Of a stretch of 64,000 nucleotides of DNA, positions 33,582 through 41,959 are shown in pieces. A program made the position numbers and the translations under genes. The stretch spans positions 166,341-230,340 of the forward strand of contig JACQVQ010000013.1 in the NCBI GenBank assembly GCA_016209685.1, read 5' to 3'. The notes under the pieces are model-generated. The model was not told where the DNA came from and did not search any database. It saw only the letters and a list, made by a program, of their open reading frames with translations. Position 1 is the first letter of the stretch; every line of letters begins with the position of its first letter. The DNA comes from Planctomycetota bacterium. Its GTDB lineage: Bacteria > Planctomycetota > Brocadiia > Brocadiales > Bathyanammoxibiaceae.

Positions 33582-34418
33582 ATGGGCAGAGCAAAGGTCA
33601 TAGCCCTCCTGACCGATTTTGGCCTTGCGGACCCCTACGTAGGGGCGATGAAGGCAGTCATTGCAGGGATTAACCCGAAAGTCCAAATCATAGACATATC
33701 TCACCATGTCCCACCTCAAGACATACAGGAAGGGGCCTTTATCCTTTATTCCTCTTATAAATACTTTCCGAAGGGCACTATTTTTGTGGCAGTAGTAGAC
33801 CCCGGGGTAGGGACCAGACGGAGGATAGTATGCGTGAGGACAGGAGGGTATACCTTCCTTGCCCCGGACAACGGACTGTTGGGCCTTGTTATAACCAAAG
33901 GAGAAGTAGGGGCACGTTGCAACGTGCCCCTACTAGCCGTTGAGGTCACTAATGCCAGATATTTCCTCCCCGAGGTGAGCAGTACCTTCCACGGCAGGGA
34001 CGTCTTTGCCCCGGTAGCGGCCCACCTCTCAAGGGGGTTAAACCCAGCCCGACTGGGCAGACGGATAGACGACCCCCACACCTTTTCTTTCCCAGACCCG
34101 CTAGTCGTAAAAAAAGGCGTCATGGCGGGAGAGATAATCCATATAGACCGCTTCGGCAACCTGATTACCAATGTTGAACACGTCTGGGCAGAGGTACTGG
34201 ACTGGGGCCCTGTGTCTATTTCCGTAAAGGACAAGGAGATTTCTCGTATCAGCCGCACTTATCAGGAAGGGCAGGTGGGAGAACTGCTGGCCCTCTTTGG
34301 CAGTTCAGGGTACCTGGAACTCTCTATCAATATGGGAAATGCCAGGGAGGTACTGGGGTGTGTACGCGGGGATAAGGTTATTGTACGCTACAAAGATAGG
34401 GCATATAATAACGACTAA
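33582..34418 (+). CDS. SAM hydroxide adenosyltransferase/SAM hydrolase (DUF62)
   Basis: 278 residues. Motifs LLTDFGLADPYVG, DISHHVPPQ, VVDPGVGT, APDNGLL, STFHGRDVFAPVAAHL and IHIDRFGNLITN are those of the fluorinase-like family that uses water to hydrolyse SAM to adenosine and methionine. The 28-nt palindrome at 33905-33934 is translated in frame as VGARCNVPLL (from residue 109) just before the conserved EVTNARYFLP strand. Starts 1 bp after the amrS stop. Confidence 0.88.
   Translation: MGRAKVIALLTDFGLADPYVGAMKAVIAGINPKVQIIDISHHVPPQDIQEGAFILYSSYKYFPKGTIFVAVVDPGVGTRRRIVCVRTGGYTFLAPDNGLLGLVITKGEVGARCNVPLLAVEVTNARYFLPEVSSTFHGRDVFAPVAAHLSRGLNPARLGRRIDDPHTFSFPDPLVVKKGVMAGEIIHIDRFGNLITNVEHVWAEVLDWGPVSISVKDKEISRISRTYQEGQVGELLALFGSSGYLELSINMGNAREVLGCVRGDKVIVRYKDRAYNND
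33905..33934. repeat. 30-nt palindrome inside the SAM hydrolase gene
   Basis: Half-site AGTAGGGGCACGTTG plus its reverse complement, read as VGARCNVPL. Identical core to 22394 and 52093. Confidence 0.9.
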
Positions 34419-34439
34419 AGTAGCTTATAAGACTTTGAT

Positions 34440-34748
34440 ATGGTGATGAGAATGAAATCCCTTGAAGAGGTCAAAGACATTTTAGCCCGAAATAAAGGGG
34501 CATTGAGGGAAAGATTTAAGGTAAAAGAACTGGGCATCTTCGGTTCTTTTGTAAAAGGTAGGCAGAGGAAGAGGAGCGATATTGACGTCCTGGTGGTGTT
34601 TGAAGAGGGGTATAAAACATTTGATAACTACATGGACCTTAAGTTTTTCCTTGAAGGAATCTTGGATGCAAAAGTAGACCTTGTATTGAAGAATACCCTG
34701 AGAGAGGAGATAAAAGAGCACATCCTCTCGGAGGCTATTTATGTCTAA
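34440..34748 (+). CDS. MNT-domain nucleotidyltransferase, orphan antitoxin-like
   Basis: 102 residues with GSFVKGRQRKRSDIDVLV: the GSF motif at 35-37 and SDID (46-49) are the minimal nucleotidyltransferase catalytic motifs. Such MntA proteins usually precede a HEPN toxin (HepT) and AMPylate it, but here a MITE-like element begins right at the stop codon and no HEPN gene follows. ATG start; downstream ATGs at codons 3 and 5 are alternatives. Confidence 0.8.
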   Translation: MVMRMKSLEEVKDILARNKGALRERFKVKELGIFGSFVKGRQRKRSDIDVLVVFEEGYKTFDNYMDLKFFLEGILDAKVDLVLKNTLREEIKEHILSEAIYV

Positions 34749-34881
34749 GAGACCTCTGAAAAACCCTGCTCCCATGTCATTCTGAGAGAGCGAAGCGACC
34801 GAAGAATCTCCTAAAAGACCAGATTCTTCGCTTCGCTCAGAATGACAAGTAGTGTTGTGTAGACTTTTTCAGAGGTCTCTT
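34747..34881. mobile_element. MITE-like element, copy 3 (most regular)
   Basis: 135 bp with 17-bp perfect terminal inverted repeats (AAGAGACCTCTGAAAAA). Interior arms TGTCATTCTGAG and CTCAGAATGACA enclose GAAGAATCT/AGATTCTTC, so the whole unit can fold into one long hairpin. Its first two bases overlap the TAA of the MNT gene. Confidence 0.8.
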
Positions 34882-34942
34882 ACCTAAAATAGGCATAGGA
34901 AATAGTAGTCTGACATTATTGATAAAGCAGTAGATTATATTC

Positions 34943-36298
34943 TTGCTGATTGCAAAAGACCTAAATAGCCTTGAAGCCTGGGATAAAAACTACCTCTGGC
35001 ACCCCTTCACCCAGATGTCCAGTTTCTTAAAAGAAGACCCTCTCATAATAAAAGAGGCAAAGGGGGTTATACTTAAGGACGTACACGGGAAGGAATACCT
35101 GGACGGCGTCTCCTCCCTCTGGTGTAACATACACGGCCACAGGAAAAAGGAGATAGACAAGGCCATCAAGGCCCAGCTAGGACGGGTGGCCCACTCCACC
35201 CTTCTGGGGGCATCCAATGTCCCCTCCATAATGCTGGCGAAGAGGCTTGTGGAGATAGTCCCCGCAGGTCTGAGCAAGGTATTTTATTCTGACGATGGCT
35301 CTACGGCCGTAGAGGCGGCCCTGAAGATGGCCTTCCAGTACTGGCAGCAATCGGGGCATCCTGAGAAAAGGAAATTTATTGCCCTGGAGTATGCCTATCA
35401 TGGGGACACCCTCGGGGCTACAGGCGTGGGCGGGATAGGACAATTTCACACCGTGTATCGTCCCCTGACCTTCCAAGCACTTTCCGTCCCTTCCCCGTAT
35501 TGTTACCGCTGTGCATTGGGCAAAGATAAGGAAACTTGTGGCCTTGCATGTCTGGAAGCGGTGGAGAGGGTCCTTAGGCAGGGGCATAAAGAACTCGCCG
35601 CCCTGATAATTGAACCCCTCATCCAGGGAGCAGGGGGGATGATAGTCCACCCCACGGGTTACCTTAAAGGCGTCAGGGAGTTATGCAGTAAATACAATGT
35701 GTTGCTGATTGCCGACGAGATACTGACCGGTTTCGGGAGGACAGGGAGGATGTTTGCCTGTGAACACGAAGGGGTGGTACCCGACATTATGGCCGTTTCC
35801 AAGGGGTTAACCGGGGGGTATCTCCCCCTTGCGGCCACCCTGGTAACAGAGGATATATATAATGCCTTTTTTGGAGACCAGGGCAGGACCTTCTTCCACG
35901 GCCACACCTACACGGGTAACCCCCTGGCCTGTGCTGCAGCCCTGGCAAGTCTGGAGGTGTTTGAAAGGGAGGCCGTCCTTAAAAAACTCCAGCCCAAGAT
36001 AGAATTCCTCAGGGATAGGTTACAGGATTTTTATGGCCTGGGGCACGTGGGGGACGTCCGCCAGTGCGGCCTCATTGCGGGGATAGAGCTGGTCAAAGAC
36101 AGGCAGACCAGGGAACCTTATCCCGCCACTGAGAGGATAGGTCACAGGGTCTGCCTTGAGGCCAGAAACCAGGGCGCCCTGCTCAGGCCCCTGGGAGACG
36201 TGATAGTGATTATGCCGCCGTTGTCTATTACACTGAGACAGCTGGACAGGCTCGTGAGCATTGTGTGGAGCGCTATAGAGGCAGTAGCTAGTAGATAG
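34943..36298 (+). CDS. bioA: Adenosylmethionine-8-amino-7-oxononanoate aminotransferase
   Basis: 451 residues, full length for BioA. WHPFTQM near the N-terminus, DGVSSLWCNIHGH, SDDGSTAVEAALKMA, the YHGDTLGATGVGG segment, IADEILTGFGRTG, and the PLP lysine in AVSKGLTGGYLPLA are diagnostic. It converts KAPA to DAPA in biotin synthesis using SAM. TTG start without a clear ribosome site. The last residues (VASR) and stop are formed by a GTAGCTAGTAGATAG repeat that occurs inverted at 36772-36786. No other biotin genes are near. Confidence 0.9.
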   Translation: MLIAKDLNSLEAWDKNYLWHPFTQMSSFLKEDPLIIKEAKGVILKDVHGKEYLDGVSSLWCNIHGHRKKEIDKAIKAQLGRVAHSTLLGASNVPSIMLAKRLVEIVPAGLSKVFYSDDGSTAVEAALKMAFQYWQQSGHPEKRKFIALEYAYHGDTLGATGVGGIGQFHTVYRPLTFQALSVPSPYCYRCALGKDKETCGLACLEAVERVLRQGHKELAALIIEPLIQGAGGMIVHPTGYLKGVRELCSKYNVLLIADEILTGFGRTGRMFACEHEGVVPDIMAVSKGLTGGYLPLAATLVTEDIYNAFFGDQGRTFFHGHTYTGNPLACAAALASLEVFEREAVLKKLQPKIEFLRDRLQDFYGLGHVGDVRQCGLIAGIELVKDRQTREPYPATERIGHRVCLEARNQGALLRPLGDVIVIMPPLSITLRQLDRLVSIVWSAIEAVASR

Positions 36299-36786
36299 GA
36301 GATAGGAGAAACCATTATTGTGCCTGGTGTATGCTTTTAATGAGACCGGAAAGCATCCTTCCTATTTCTTCGGCTGAACTTAGACATTTTTGGGGTTCCT
36401 TCATAAACCCTAGCTCCTTTGCTAAAATAAAGTAATATCGTAATTCTTCAAGAGAACTTTGAGCAATATTATAAAAGTGAGATTTGTCTCTTAACGTCCG
36501 TTTATTAAATCCTTCTGCAATATTCGCTGGAACGGAGACAGCAGACCTCCGCATCTGGGAAACCAGTCCAAATCTTTCTTCAGGGGGAAAATCTTTGGTA
36601 AACTGATAAACATTCAAAACAAGCTGGTGGGCCTTCCCCCCAGACCTCAAGGTTTTCAAACCTCTTTGCTTTCATTGCTTCCTTTCCCCTAGCTACTGAT
36701 ACAAGGCAGGCCCTGAGCCGTTCTGGTTCAGGGCAGGTCAGGAGACCTGCCTCTACCCTAGCTACTATCTACTATCTACTAGCTAC
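36284..36786. repeat. 15-bp inverted repeats bracketing the four-helix-bundle gene
   Basis: GTAGCTAGTAGATAG at 36284-36298 and its exact inverse at 36772-36786. Each copy forms the C-terminal codons and stop of its gene (bioA on plus, the GGDEF gene on minus). The bracketed DNA holds the broken four-helix-bundle gene and a GCCCTGAGCC/GGTTCAGGGC hairpin near 36710-36735. Confidence 0.55.
36315..36675 (-). pseudogene. Four-helix-bundle (23S rRNA IVP-like) protein gene with a frameshift
   Basis: The conserved family pattern is split between two frames. ATG 36673-36675, with AAGGA at good spacing, opens MKAKRFENLEVWG, the usual start of this family. After a C6 run (36636-36641; G6 on the coding strand) the rest (KAHQLVLNVYQFTK, SQMRRSAVSVPANIAEG, YNIAQSSLEELRYY) continues in the other frame to the stop at 36315. 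Removing one G restores a protein of about 119 residues. It is either a real frameshift mutation or a sequencing/assembly error in the homopolymer. The function of these small diversity-element-associated proteins is unclear. Confidence 0.75.
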
Positions 36787-38815
36787 TTGCTATCGCCACT
36801 GTCCTATTAAGCTGTGAGATATAGACCCTGCTGGTAGTGGAGAGGAACTCCTTCATGGCCTTGATGAAGGGTTCTACCAGTTCGGGGTCAAACTGGCGGC
36901 CGGACTCCTCCCGAAGGATTTTAAAGGCCTCCTCTGGCGGACGGCCCTTCCGGTAGGGCCTGGCTGAGGTTACAGCCTCGTAGGTGTCTGCCAGGGCCAG
37001 GATTCTGGCTCCAAGGGGGATGTCCTTCCCCTTTAGCCCGTCTGGGTAGCCCTGACCGTCCCAACGTTCGTGATGGTGGAGAATGATAGGTACCTCTTGC
37101 TCTAAAAATTTTATACCTTTAACTACTGAGGCACCGTAATAGGGATGCTGTTTTACAAGGGTAAATTCATCACTTGTCAGAGTCCCTTTCTTCATTAGTA
37201 TTGCATCAGGTATACTAATCTTGCCGAGGTCATAGAGGAGGGAGGCATTTTTGATTACCTCCCTCTCCTCTGGAGGGAGGTTCAGGACACCCGTAAAATG
37301 CCAGGCGTAGGTGGCTACCAGGCAGGAGTGGACTGCGGAATAGTTGTCTTTGCTCTCCAGGGCCCTTAACAATGCCTTCGTGCTATCCATGTAGGCCCTC
37401 TTCAGGTTCTTTTCTGTAGTAATCAGTCTCCTTCGGTAGTCCTCCAGGGTAGTGGCATCTATCTCTTTCCGCCTGGAGAGTTGATAGGCAGGGACTATAC
37501 AATCTTTGCCCCTGGACTTCCCATCCAGGAGGGCCTCGTCGGCCAGCCTTACAAGGTGTTTTGCCTCCCTGGCCTCTGGTTCCTCCAGGGAAGATATGCC
37601 CATCGTAACGGTAATATGGCAAGAGGTGTCACCATTTTGGTAGACCTCTCCACAAAGCCTTTCCTTTACCCTCTTGGCCACGTCCTGGCCCCCCTCGTAG
37701 TTGGTGTGGGGCAAGAGGATGGCAAACTCCTCCCCTCCGTAGCGGCAGGCAATATCCGACCTCCGTAGGGTCTCCCTGATTCTATTACCCATCTCTTGCA
37801 GGACAAGGTCTCCAACGGGGTGGCCTAACGTGTCGTTTATGTTCTTGAAATTGTCCACGTCCATCATGATGAGGGAGAGAGGAGAGGCATGGCGGGCGGC
37901 CTTGAGATACTCTGTCTCCAGGATTTCATGGAAGTAGTAGTAATTGTAAAGCCCTGTCAGATAGTCCTGGTAGCTGGACGCCTGGAGTTTTTTGTTAGCC
38001 TCTTCCAGTTCCAGCTTCTCTGTCTCCAATGCCTTTATGGTCTTTTCTAACTCCAGGGAGAGGGTGTTAAAGCTCTGGGCCAGCCGGCCCAGTTCGTCCC
38101 TGGTCTTCACCTCTACAGTCTTTCCCCATTTGCCCCGTGTTACCTCCTCAATACCACCCGTTAAGGCCCTCAGTGGGCGTTTGATAAACAGGTGTATCAG
38201 AAAGTAAGTAGAGATACCAACTGCGATACTTGCAATAATAAGGCCCGGGGCAGACCATGAAAAGGTTACGAAAGGTTTCGCCATGAAATGTTCCGTTGTC
38301 ATTATGCAGGTGCGGTCAACATCCCACAGAAAGGCATCTGCTTCCTTATTGTATCTGGGGAAGACATCCTCTTTCTCCCTATAAGTAGTGGCCTTTAACA
38401 ACTGGGAGAGCAGAGGCTGGCACGTCTCTTCGTAGTGACGTATGTGGCGGTCCCAGTTCCACCAGAGATTCGTGTGGTCTGGCTCCTCCAATCGTCCAGG
38501 ACTTGCCTTTATGCCAAGGGCCTTGTTACCGTCCCGGAGGGCATAGAGGTACGTCCTTACCTCTTCCTGGAGTTCCTCTATCTCTTTACGGGTCTCCTCT
38601 TCCAGGAGGAGGCCTCCTGCGGCGAAATGCATCCTCATTAACTCGCTCCTCAATAGACGGGCCGCATGCACGGTGGGGAGAGACGTCCCAATGTCTATCA
38701 GGAGGTAGAATATAATTCCCAGGGAAGCGGCCAGGAGGACAAGGAGGGGGATGAGTATGCAAAGCAGTTTTGAAGACAGGCTGAAACCTGGTTTCTTTTT
38801 GGGGTTATTGCCCAT
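36779..38815 (-). CDS. Membrane GGDEF diguanylate cyclase fused to a degenerate HD-GYP domain
   Basis: 678 residues. Two membrane helices (about 18-40 and 185-210) enclose a periplasmic sensor; HAMP (about 211-262); coiled coil; GGDEF domain with an intact GGEEF active site (360-364); HD-GYP domain (about 475-660). In the HD-GYP part HHERWDGQGYP (581-591) is intact, but the HD dyad reads YD (528-529, ASLLYDLGK), so one metal-binding His is missing and phosphodiesterase activity is doubtful. Predicted output: c-di-GMP synthesis in response to a periplasmic signal. ATG at 38815. Confidence 0.87.
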   Translation of the reverse strand: MGNNPKKKPGFSLSSKLLCILIPLLVLLAASLGIIFYLLIDIGTSLPTVHAARLLRSELMRMHFAAGGLLLEEETRKEIEELQEEVRTYLYALRDGNKALGIKASPGRLEEPDHTNLWWNWDRHIRHYEETCQPLLSQLLKATTYREKEDVFPRYNKEADAFLWDVDRTCIMTTEHFMAKPFVTFSWSAPGLIIASIAVGISTYFLIHLFIKRPLRALTGGIEEVTRGKWGKTVEVKTRDELGRLAQSFNTLSLELEKTIKALETEKLELEEANKKLQASSYQDYLTGLYNYYYFHEILETEYLKAARHASPLSLIMMDVDNFKNINDTLGHPVGDLVLQEMGNRIRETLRRSDIACRYGGEEFAILLPHTNYEGGQDVAKRVKERLCGEVYQNGDTSCHITVTMGISSLEEPEAREAKHLVRLADEALLDGKSRGKDCIVPAYQLSRRKEIDATTLEDYRRRLITTEKNLKRAYMDSTKALLRALESKDNYSAVHSCLVATYAWHFTGVLNLPPEEREVIKNASLLYDLGKISIPDAILMKKGTLTSDEFTLVKQHPYYGASVVKGIKFLEQEVPIILHHHERWDGQGYPDGLKGKDIPLGARILALADTYEAVTSARPYRKGRPPEEAFKILREESGRQFDPELVEPFIKAMKEFLSTTSRVYISQLNRTVAIASS

Positions 38816-38847
38816 GCTACCTTTCTAGGGAGAATTCTGTATTCTTT

Positions 38848-38875
38848 GTAGGGGCACGTTGCAACGTGCCCCTAC
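38848..38875. repeat. 28-nt palindrome at the 3' end of hisB
   Basis: Perfect copy of the GTAGGGGCACGTTG family, here between genes. It touches the last base of the hisB stop codon (38875-38877) and lies 32 bp from the start of the GGDEF gene. Confidence 0.9.
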
Positions 38876-39462
38876 TATAGTATTCCCTTCGTAGAAGGCA
38901 CTCCCCTTACCCTCTCGTCCACCTCTACGGCCTTTGAGAGGGCCTGGGCCAGGGCCTTGAAGATGGCCTCGGCTACGTGGTGGGTGTTGGAGCCGTAGGG
39001 GACGTTTACGTGGAGGTTCATGGCCGCATGGGTGGAGAGGGCCTCAAGGAACTCCTGCACCAGCCCGGCGTCAAAGTCCCCAATCTTCTGGTGGCCTAGT
39101 GGAGAATGATAGACCAGGGCGGGTCTGCCTCCGAGGTCTATGGCTACGTTGGCCAGGGACTCTTGCATAGGGACGCTGGAATCCCCGAATCTGAGTATCC
39201 CCTTTTTGTCCCCGAGGGCCTCCCTCAGGGCCGTCCCGAGGCATATCCCCACGTCCTCTACCGTGTGATGGTCATCTACCTTAAGGTCTCCCCTGGCATT
39301 GACCTTCAGATTAAAACGGCCATGTTTGGCGAGGAGCTGGAGCATGTGGTCCAGGAAGCCTATGCCCGTGGAGCCCTCAAAGTTGCCCGCACCGTCCAGC
39401 TCAAGGGAGAGGCTTATCTCCGTCTCAGTGGTCTTTCTGTTTATCTGTGCGTTTCTTGCCAT
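38875..39462 (-). CDS. hisB: Imidazoleglycerol-phosphate dehydratase
   Basis: 195 residues, the monofunctional size. Metal-binding motifs GFLDHMLQLLAKHG, DDHHTVEDVGI and the C-terminal GSNTHHVAEAIFKALAQAL are complete. It dehydrates imidazoleglycerol phosphate in histidine synthesis. ATG start 18 bp after the hisC stop; third in the order hisD-hisC-hisB on the minus strand. Confidence 0.95.
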   Translation of the reverse strand: MARNAQINRKTTETEISLSLELDGAGNFEGSTGIGFLDHMLQLLAKHGRFNLKVNARGDLKVDDHHTVEDVGICLGTALREALGDKKGILRFGDSSVPMQESLANVAIDLGGRPALVYHSPLGHQKIGDFDAGLVQEFLEALSTHAAMNLHVNVPYGSNTHHVAEAIFKALAQALSKAVEVDERVRGVPSTKGIL

Positions 39463-39480
39463 TGCCTTAACCCCTAGTCC

Positions 39481-40554
39481 CTACCCCCTAACCCCTAATC
39501 CCTGCCCCCTGGCTCCCACCTCTGCCAGGCGGTCCAGGAACGCATCTATCTCCTCTTTTGTCCCCACGCTTACCCTCAGGCAGTCCTCAAACCTCCTGTA
39601 CTCTACGTATCTGATTAAGATCTTCTGGACCTTGAGCTGTTGGTATATCTCCCTGGCCGCCTGTGGACTGGGGGTGCGGAAGAATACGAAGTTTGACTGA
39701 GAGGGATAGACGAAGAAGCCCATCTCCCTGAGGGACTCCGTGAGGTAACTCCGCGTCTGCCGTATTTTTTCTACGTTCTTCTTCAGGTGTTCCTGGTCGT
39801 CAAGGGCGGCAACCCCGGCCGCCATGCTGAGCCTGTCCACGTTGTAAGAGTCCTTTACCTTGAGGAGTCCCTGGATAAGCCCTTCCTGACCAATACAAAG
39901 GCCCAGGCGTAGTCCGGCCAGGCTGTAGGACTTGGAGACCGTCCTCAGTATGAGGACGTTGGGGTGTTCTTCTATCAGGGACAGGCAGTTGGTATCGGCA
40001 AACTCTACGTAGGCCTCGTCTATGACCAGCACGCCGTCTATCTCCCTCGCCAGGCGGGATACCTCCTCTGGCCAGACCATGGTCCCGGAGGGGGAGTTGG
40101 GGTTGCAGAGGAAGGTAATCCTGGCACCCTTTACTACTACGTCCTTTGGTAGGGAGAAATCTTCCGGGAAGTCCACCTCCACTGCCTGGGCGTCCTGAAT
40201 CTCTGCCAGGGTCTTGTAGAGGAGATAGGTGGGGGAGGGGAAGACTATCTTATCGCCTGGTCCGGCGAAGGCCCTGGCTATTATCCCCAGGAGTTCGTCC
40301 GAGCCATTACCCACCAGTACCCTCCCTGGCCGTGTGCCAAGTACCTCGGCCGCCTTTTCCCTGAGCTTGGTAACCAGGGGGTCGGGATAGAGCCTGAGCA
40401 GGTTGGAGGCAGACTCTTTGAGGGCCGCAATCGCCCTGGGAGAGGGTGGATAGGGGTTCTCATTGGTGTTGAGTTTTATGAAGCCCGGTTCCTGGGGCTG
40501 TTCACCTGGCACATAGCCCTCCATCCTCTGGATGTTTTTTCTAAACAGGTTCAT
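39481..40554 (-). CDS. hisC: Histidinol-phosphate aminotransferase
   Basis: 357 residues of fold-type I PLP enzymes: IKLNTNENPYPPSP, VGNGSDELL, NPNSPSGT, VIDEAYVEF, and the PLP lysine motif RTVSKSYSLAGLRLG. The last ten residues (GARGQGLGVRG) are encoded by the GGGGGCAGGGATTAGGGG simple repeat and extend beyond the family consensus, so the original stop was probably lost to repeat sequence. ATG at 40554. Confidence 0.93.
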   Translation of the reverse strand: MNLFRKNIQRMEGYVPGEQPQEPGFIKLNTNENPYPPSPRAIAALKESASNLLRLYPDPLVTKLREKAAEVLGTRPGRVLVGNGSDELLGIIARAFAGPGDKIVFPSPTYLLYKTLAEIQDAQAVEVDFPEDFSLPKDVVVKGARITFLCNPNSPSGTMVWPEEVSRLAREIDGVLVIDEAYVEFADTNCLSLIEEHPNVLILRTVSKSYSLAGLRLGLCIGQEGLIQGLLKVKDSYNVDRLSMAAGVAALDDQEHLKKNVEKIRQTRSYLTESLREMGFFVYPSQSNFVFFRTPSPQAAREIYQQLKVQKILIRYVEYRRFEDCLRVSVGTKEEIDAFLDRLAEVGARGQGLGVRG

Positions 40555-40588
40555 TCCGAAACCTCTGCAAGACTCCTATTTATATAAT

Positions 40589-40617
40589 GTAGGGGCGGGT
40601 TTTAAACCCGCCCCTAC
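40589..40617. repeat. 29-nt palindrome between hisD and hisC
   Basis: GTAGGGGCGGGTTT, a central T, and the reverse complement. It lies 4 bp past the hisD stop. It shares the GTAGGGGC ends with the other palindromes but has a different core. Confidence 0.85.
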
Positions 40618-40621
40618 TCTC

Positions 40622-41959
40622 TCATCCAAGACGTATCCTCACCGATTGTGCGTGTGCCGGGAGTCCCTCCGACTCTGCCAGGGTTACTACCTCCGGGGCA
40701 GACTCCTTGAGGGCCTCTTTGTTGTAAGAGATAACGGCAGACCTCTTGAGGAAGTCGTTCACCGTGAGGCCCGAGAAGAAGCGTGCCGTCCCCCCGGTGG
40801 GCAGGACGTGCGAGGGGCCTGCTATGTAGTCCCCTACTGCCACGGGTGAGTCTTCCCCGAGGAATATGGAGCCTGCGTGCCTGATTTTGTCCAGAAGGGC
40901 CTCGGCCTCCTTTACCAGGAGTTCAACGTGTTCGGGGGCGATGGTGTTAGAGATTCCTGCCGCCTCTTCTAAATCCCTTGTGATTATAATCAGACCTAGT
41001 CTGTCCAGGGACTCTCTGGCAATATCCCGTCCTGCCAGGCCCTTAAGCTGTCGCTCCAACTCCTCCCTTACCTCCTGGGCTACGCCCTCGCAAGGGGTGA
41101 CCAGTATGGCTGAGCCGGGGTGTTCAGCCTGGGAGATAAGGTCAGAGGCTATGAATGCCGGGCTTGTAGAATCGTCCGCAATGATTACGACCTCACTGGG
41201 CCCTGCCAGCATGTCTATGTCCACCTCTCCGTAGACCTCTTTCTTAGCCAGGGTAACAAAGACGTTGCCGGGGCCCACTATCTTATCCACCTTCGGTATG
41301 GTCTGGGTGCCAAAGGCCATGGCCCCGATGGCCTGTACCCCGCCCACCCTGTATATCTCGTCCACTCCGGCCTCCCTGGCGGCCACGAGTCTTTCTGGTG
41401 AGACCTGGCCGTCTTTGGCCGAGGGTGTAGTCATTATTATCCTCTCTACCCCTGCCTCACGGGCCGGTATGGCGCACATGAGCACCGTGGAGGGATAAGA
41501 GGCCTTTCCGCCGGGGACGTATATCCCCACCTTTTCTATGGGTCTGTAAAGTAGTTCCAGGCGTCGGCCGTCCCGGCACAGGCCCTTTGGGACCTTAATC
41601 TTTATCCGCCGCTGAAAGGCGGAGATATTCTTTTTGGTCTTCCTCAGTGCCTTACGGAAGGAGGGACTTACCTGCCTGTAAGACCTTTTTATCTCTTCTT
41701 CAGATACCCTGAGTCTTTCTGAGGGGATAGATACCCCATCAAAGGCACTCATGTAAGAGAGTACCGCCTCGTCTCCCTTTTCCTTTACCTCGGCCAGGAT
41801 GCGGCGGACTGCCTCAAGTGGTGATAGTACCTTGCCAAAGACTCGAAGATGGGTATCCTTTATCTCGTCTGGCAATGGGGTTTCTGTAAGGCTTAGACGG
41901 CGCCTCAAGGCATCCAGTTCCACCGGGAGTTCTACCTCCCAGGTCTTTATCATTCTCAA
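40622..41959 (-). CDS. hisD: Histidinol dehydrogenase
   Basis: 445 residues. Visible are YVPGGKASYPSTVLM, KIVGPGNVFVTLAKKEVYG, DMLAGPSEV, SQAEHPGSA and the zinc/catalytic APEHVELL followed by GPSHVLPTGGTARF. It catalyses the two-step oxidation of L-histidinol to histidine. TTG start with GGAGGG 5 bp upstream; the ATG two codons later is the alternative. It begins directly after the stop of the FlgT-like gene, suggesting coupling. Confidence 0.95.
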   Translation of the reverse strand: MRMIKTWEVELPVELDALRRRLSLTETPLPDEIKDTHLRVFGKVLSPLEAVRRILAEVKEKGDEAVLSYMSAFDGVSIPSERLRVSEEEIKRSYRQVSPSFRKALRKTKKNISAFQRRIKIKVPKGLCRDGRRLELLYRPIEKVGIYVPGGKASYPSTVLMCAIPAREAGVERIIMTTPSAKDGQVSPERLVAAREAGVDEIYRVGGVQAIGAMAFGTQTIPKVDKIVGPGNVFVTLAKKEVYGEVDIDMLAGPSEVVIIADDSTSPAFIASDLISQAEHPGSAILVTPCEGVAQEVREELERQLKGLAGRDIARESLDRLGLIIITRDLEEAAGISNTIAPEHVELLVKEAEALLDKIRHAGSIFLGEDSPVAVGDYIAGPSHVLPTGGTARFFSGLTVNDFLKRSAVISYNKEALKESAPEVVTLAESEGLPAHAQSVRIRLG

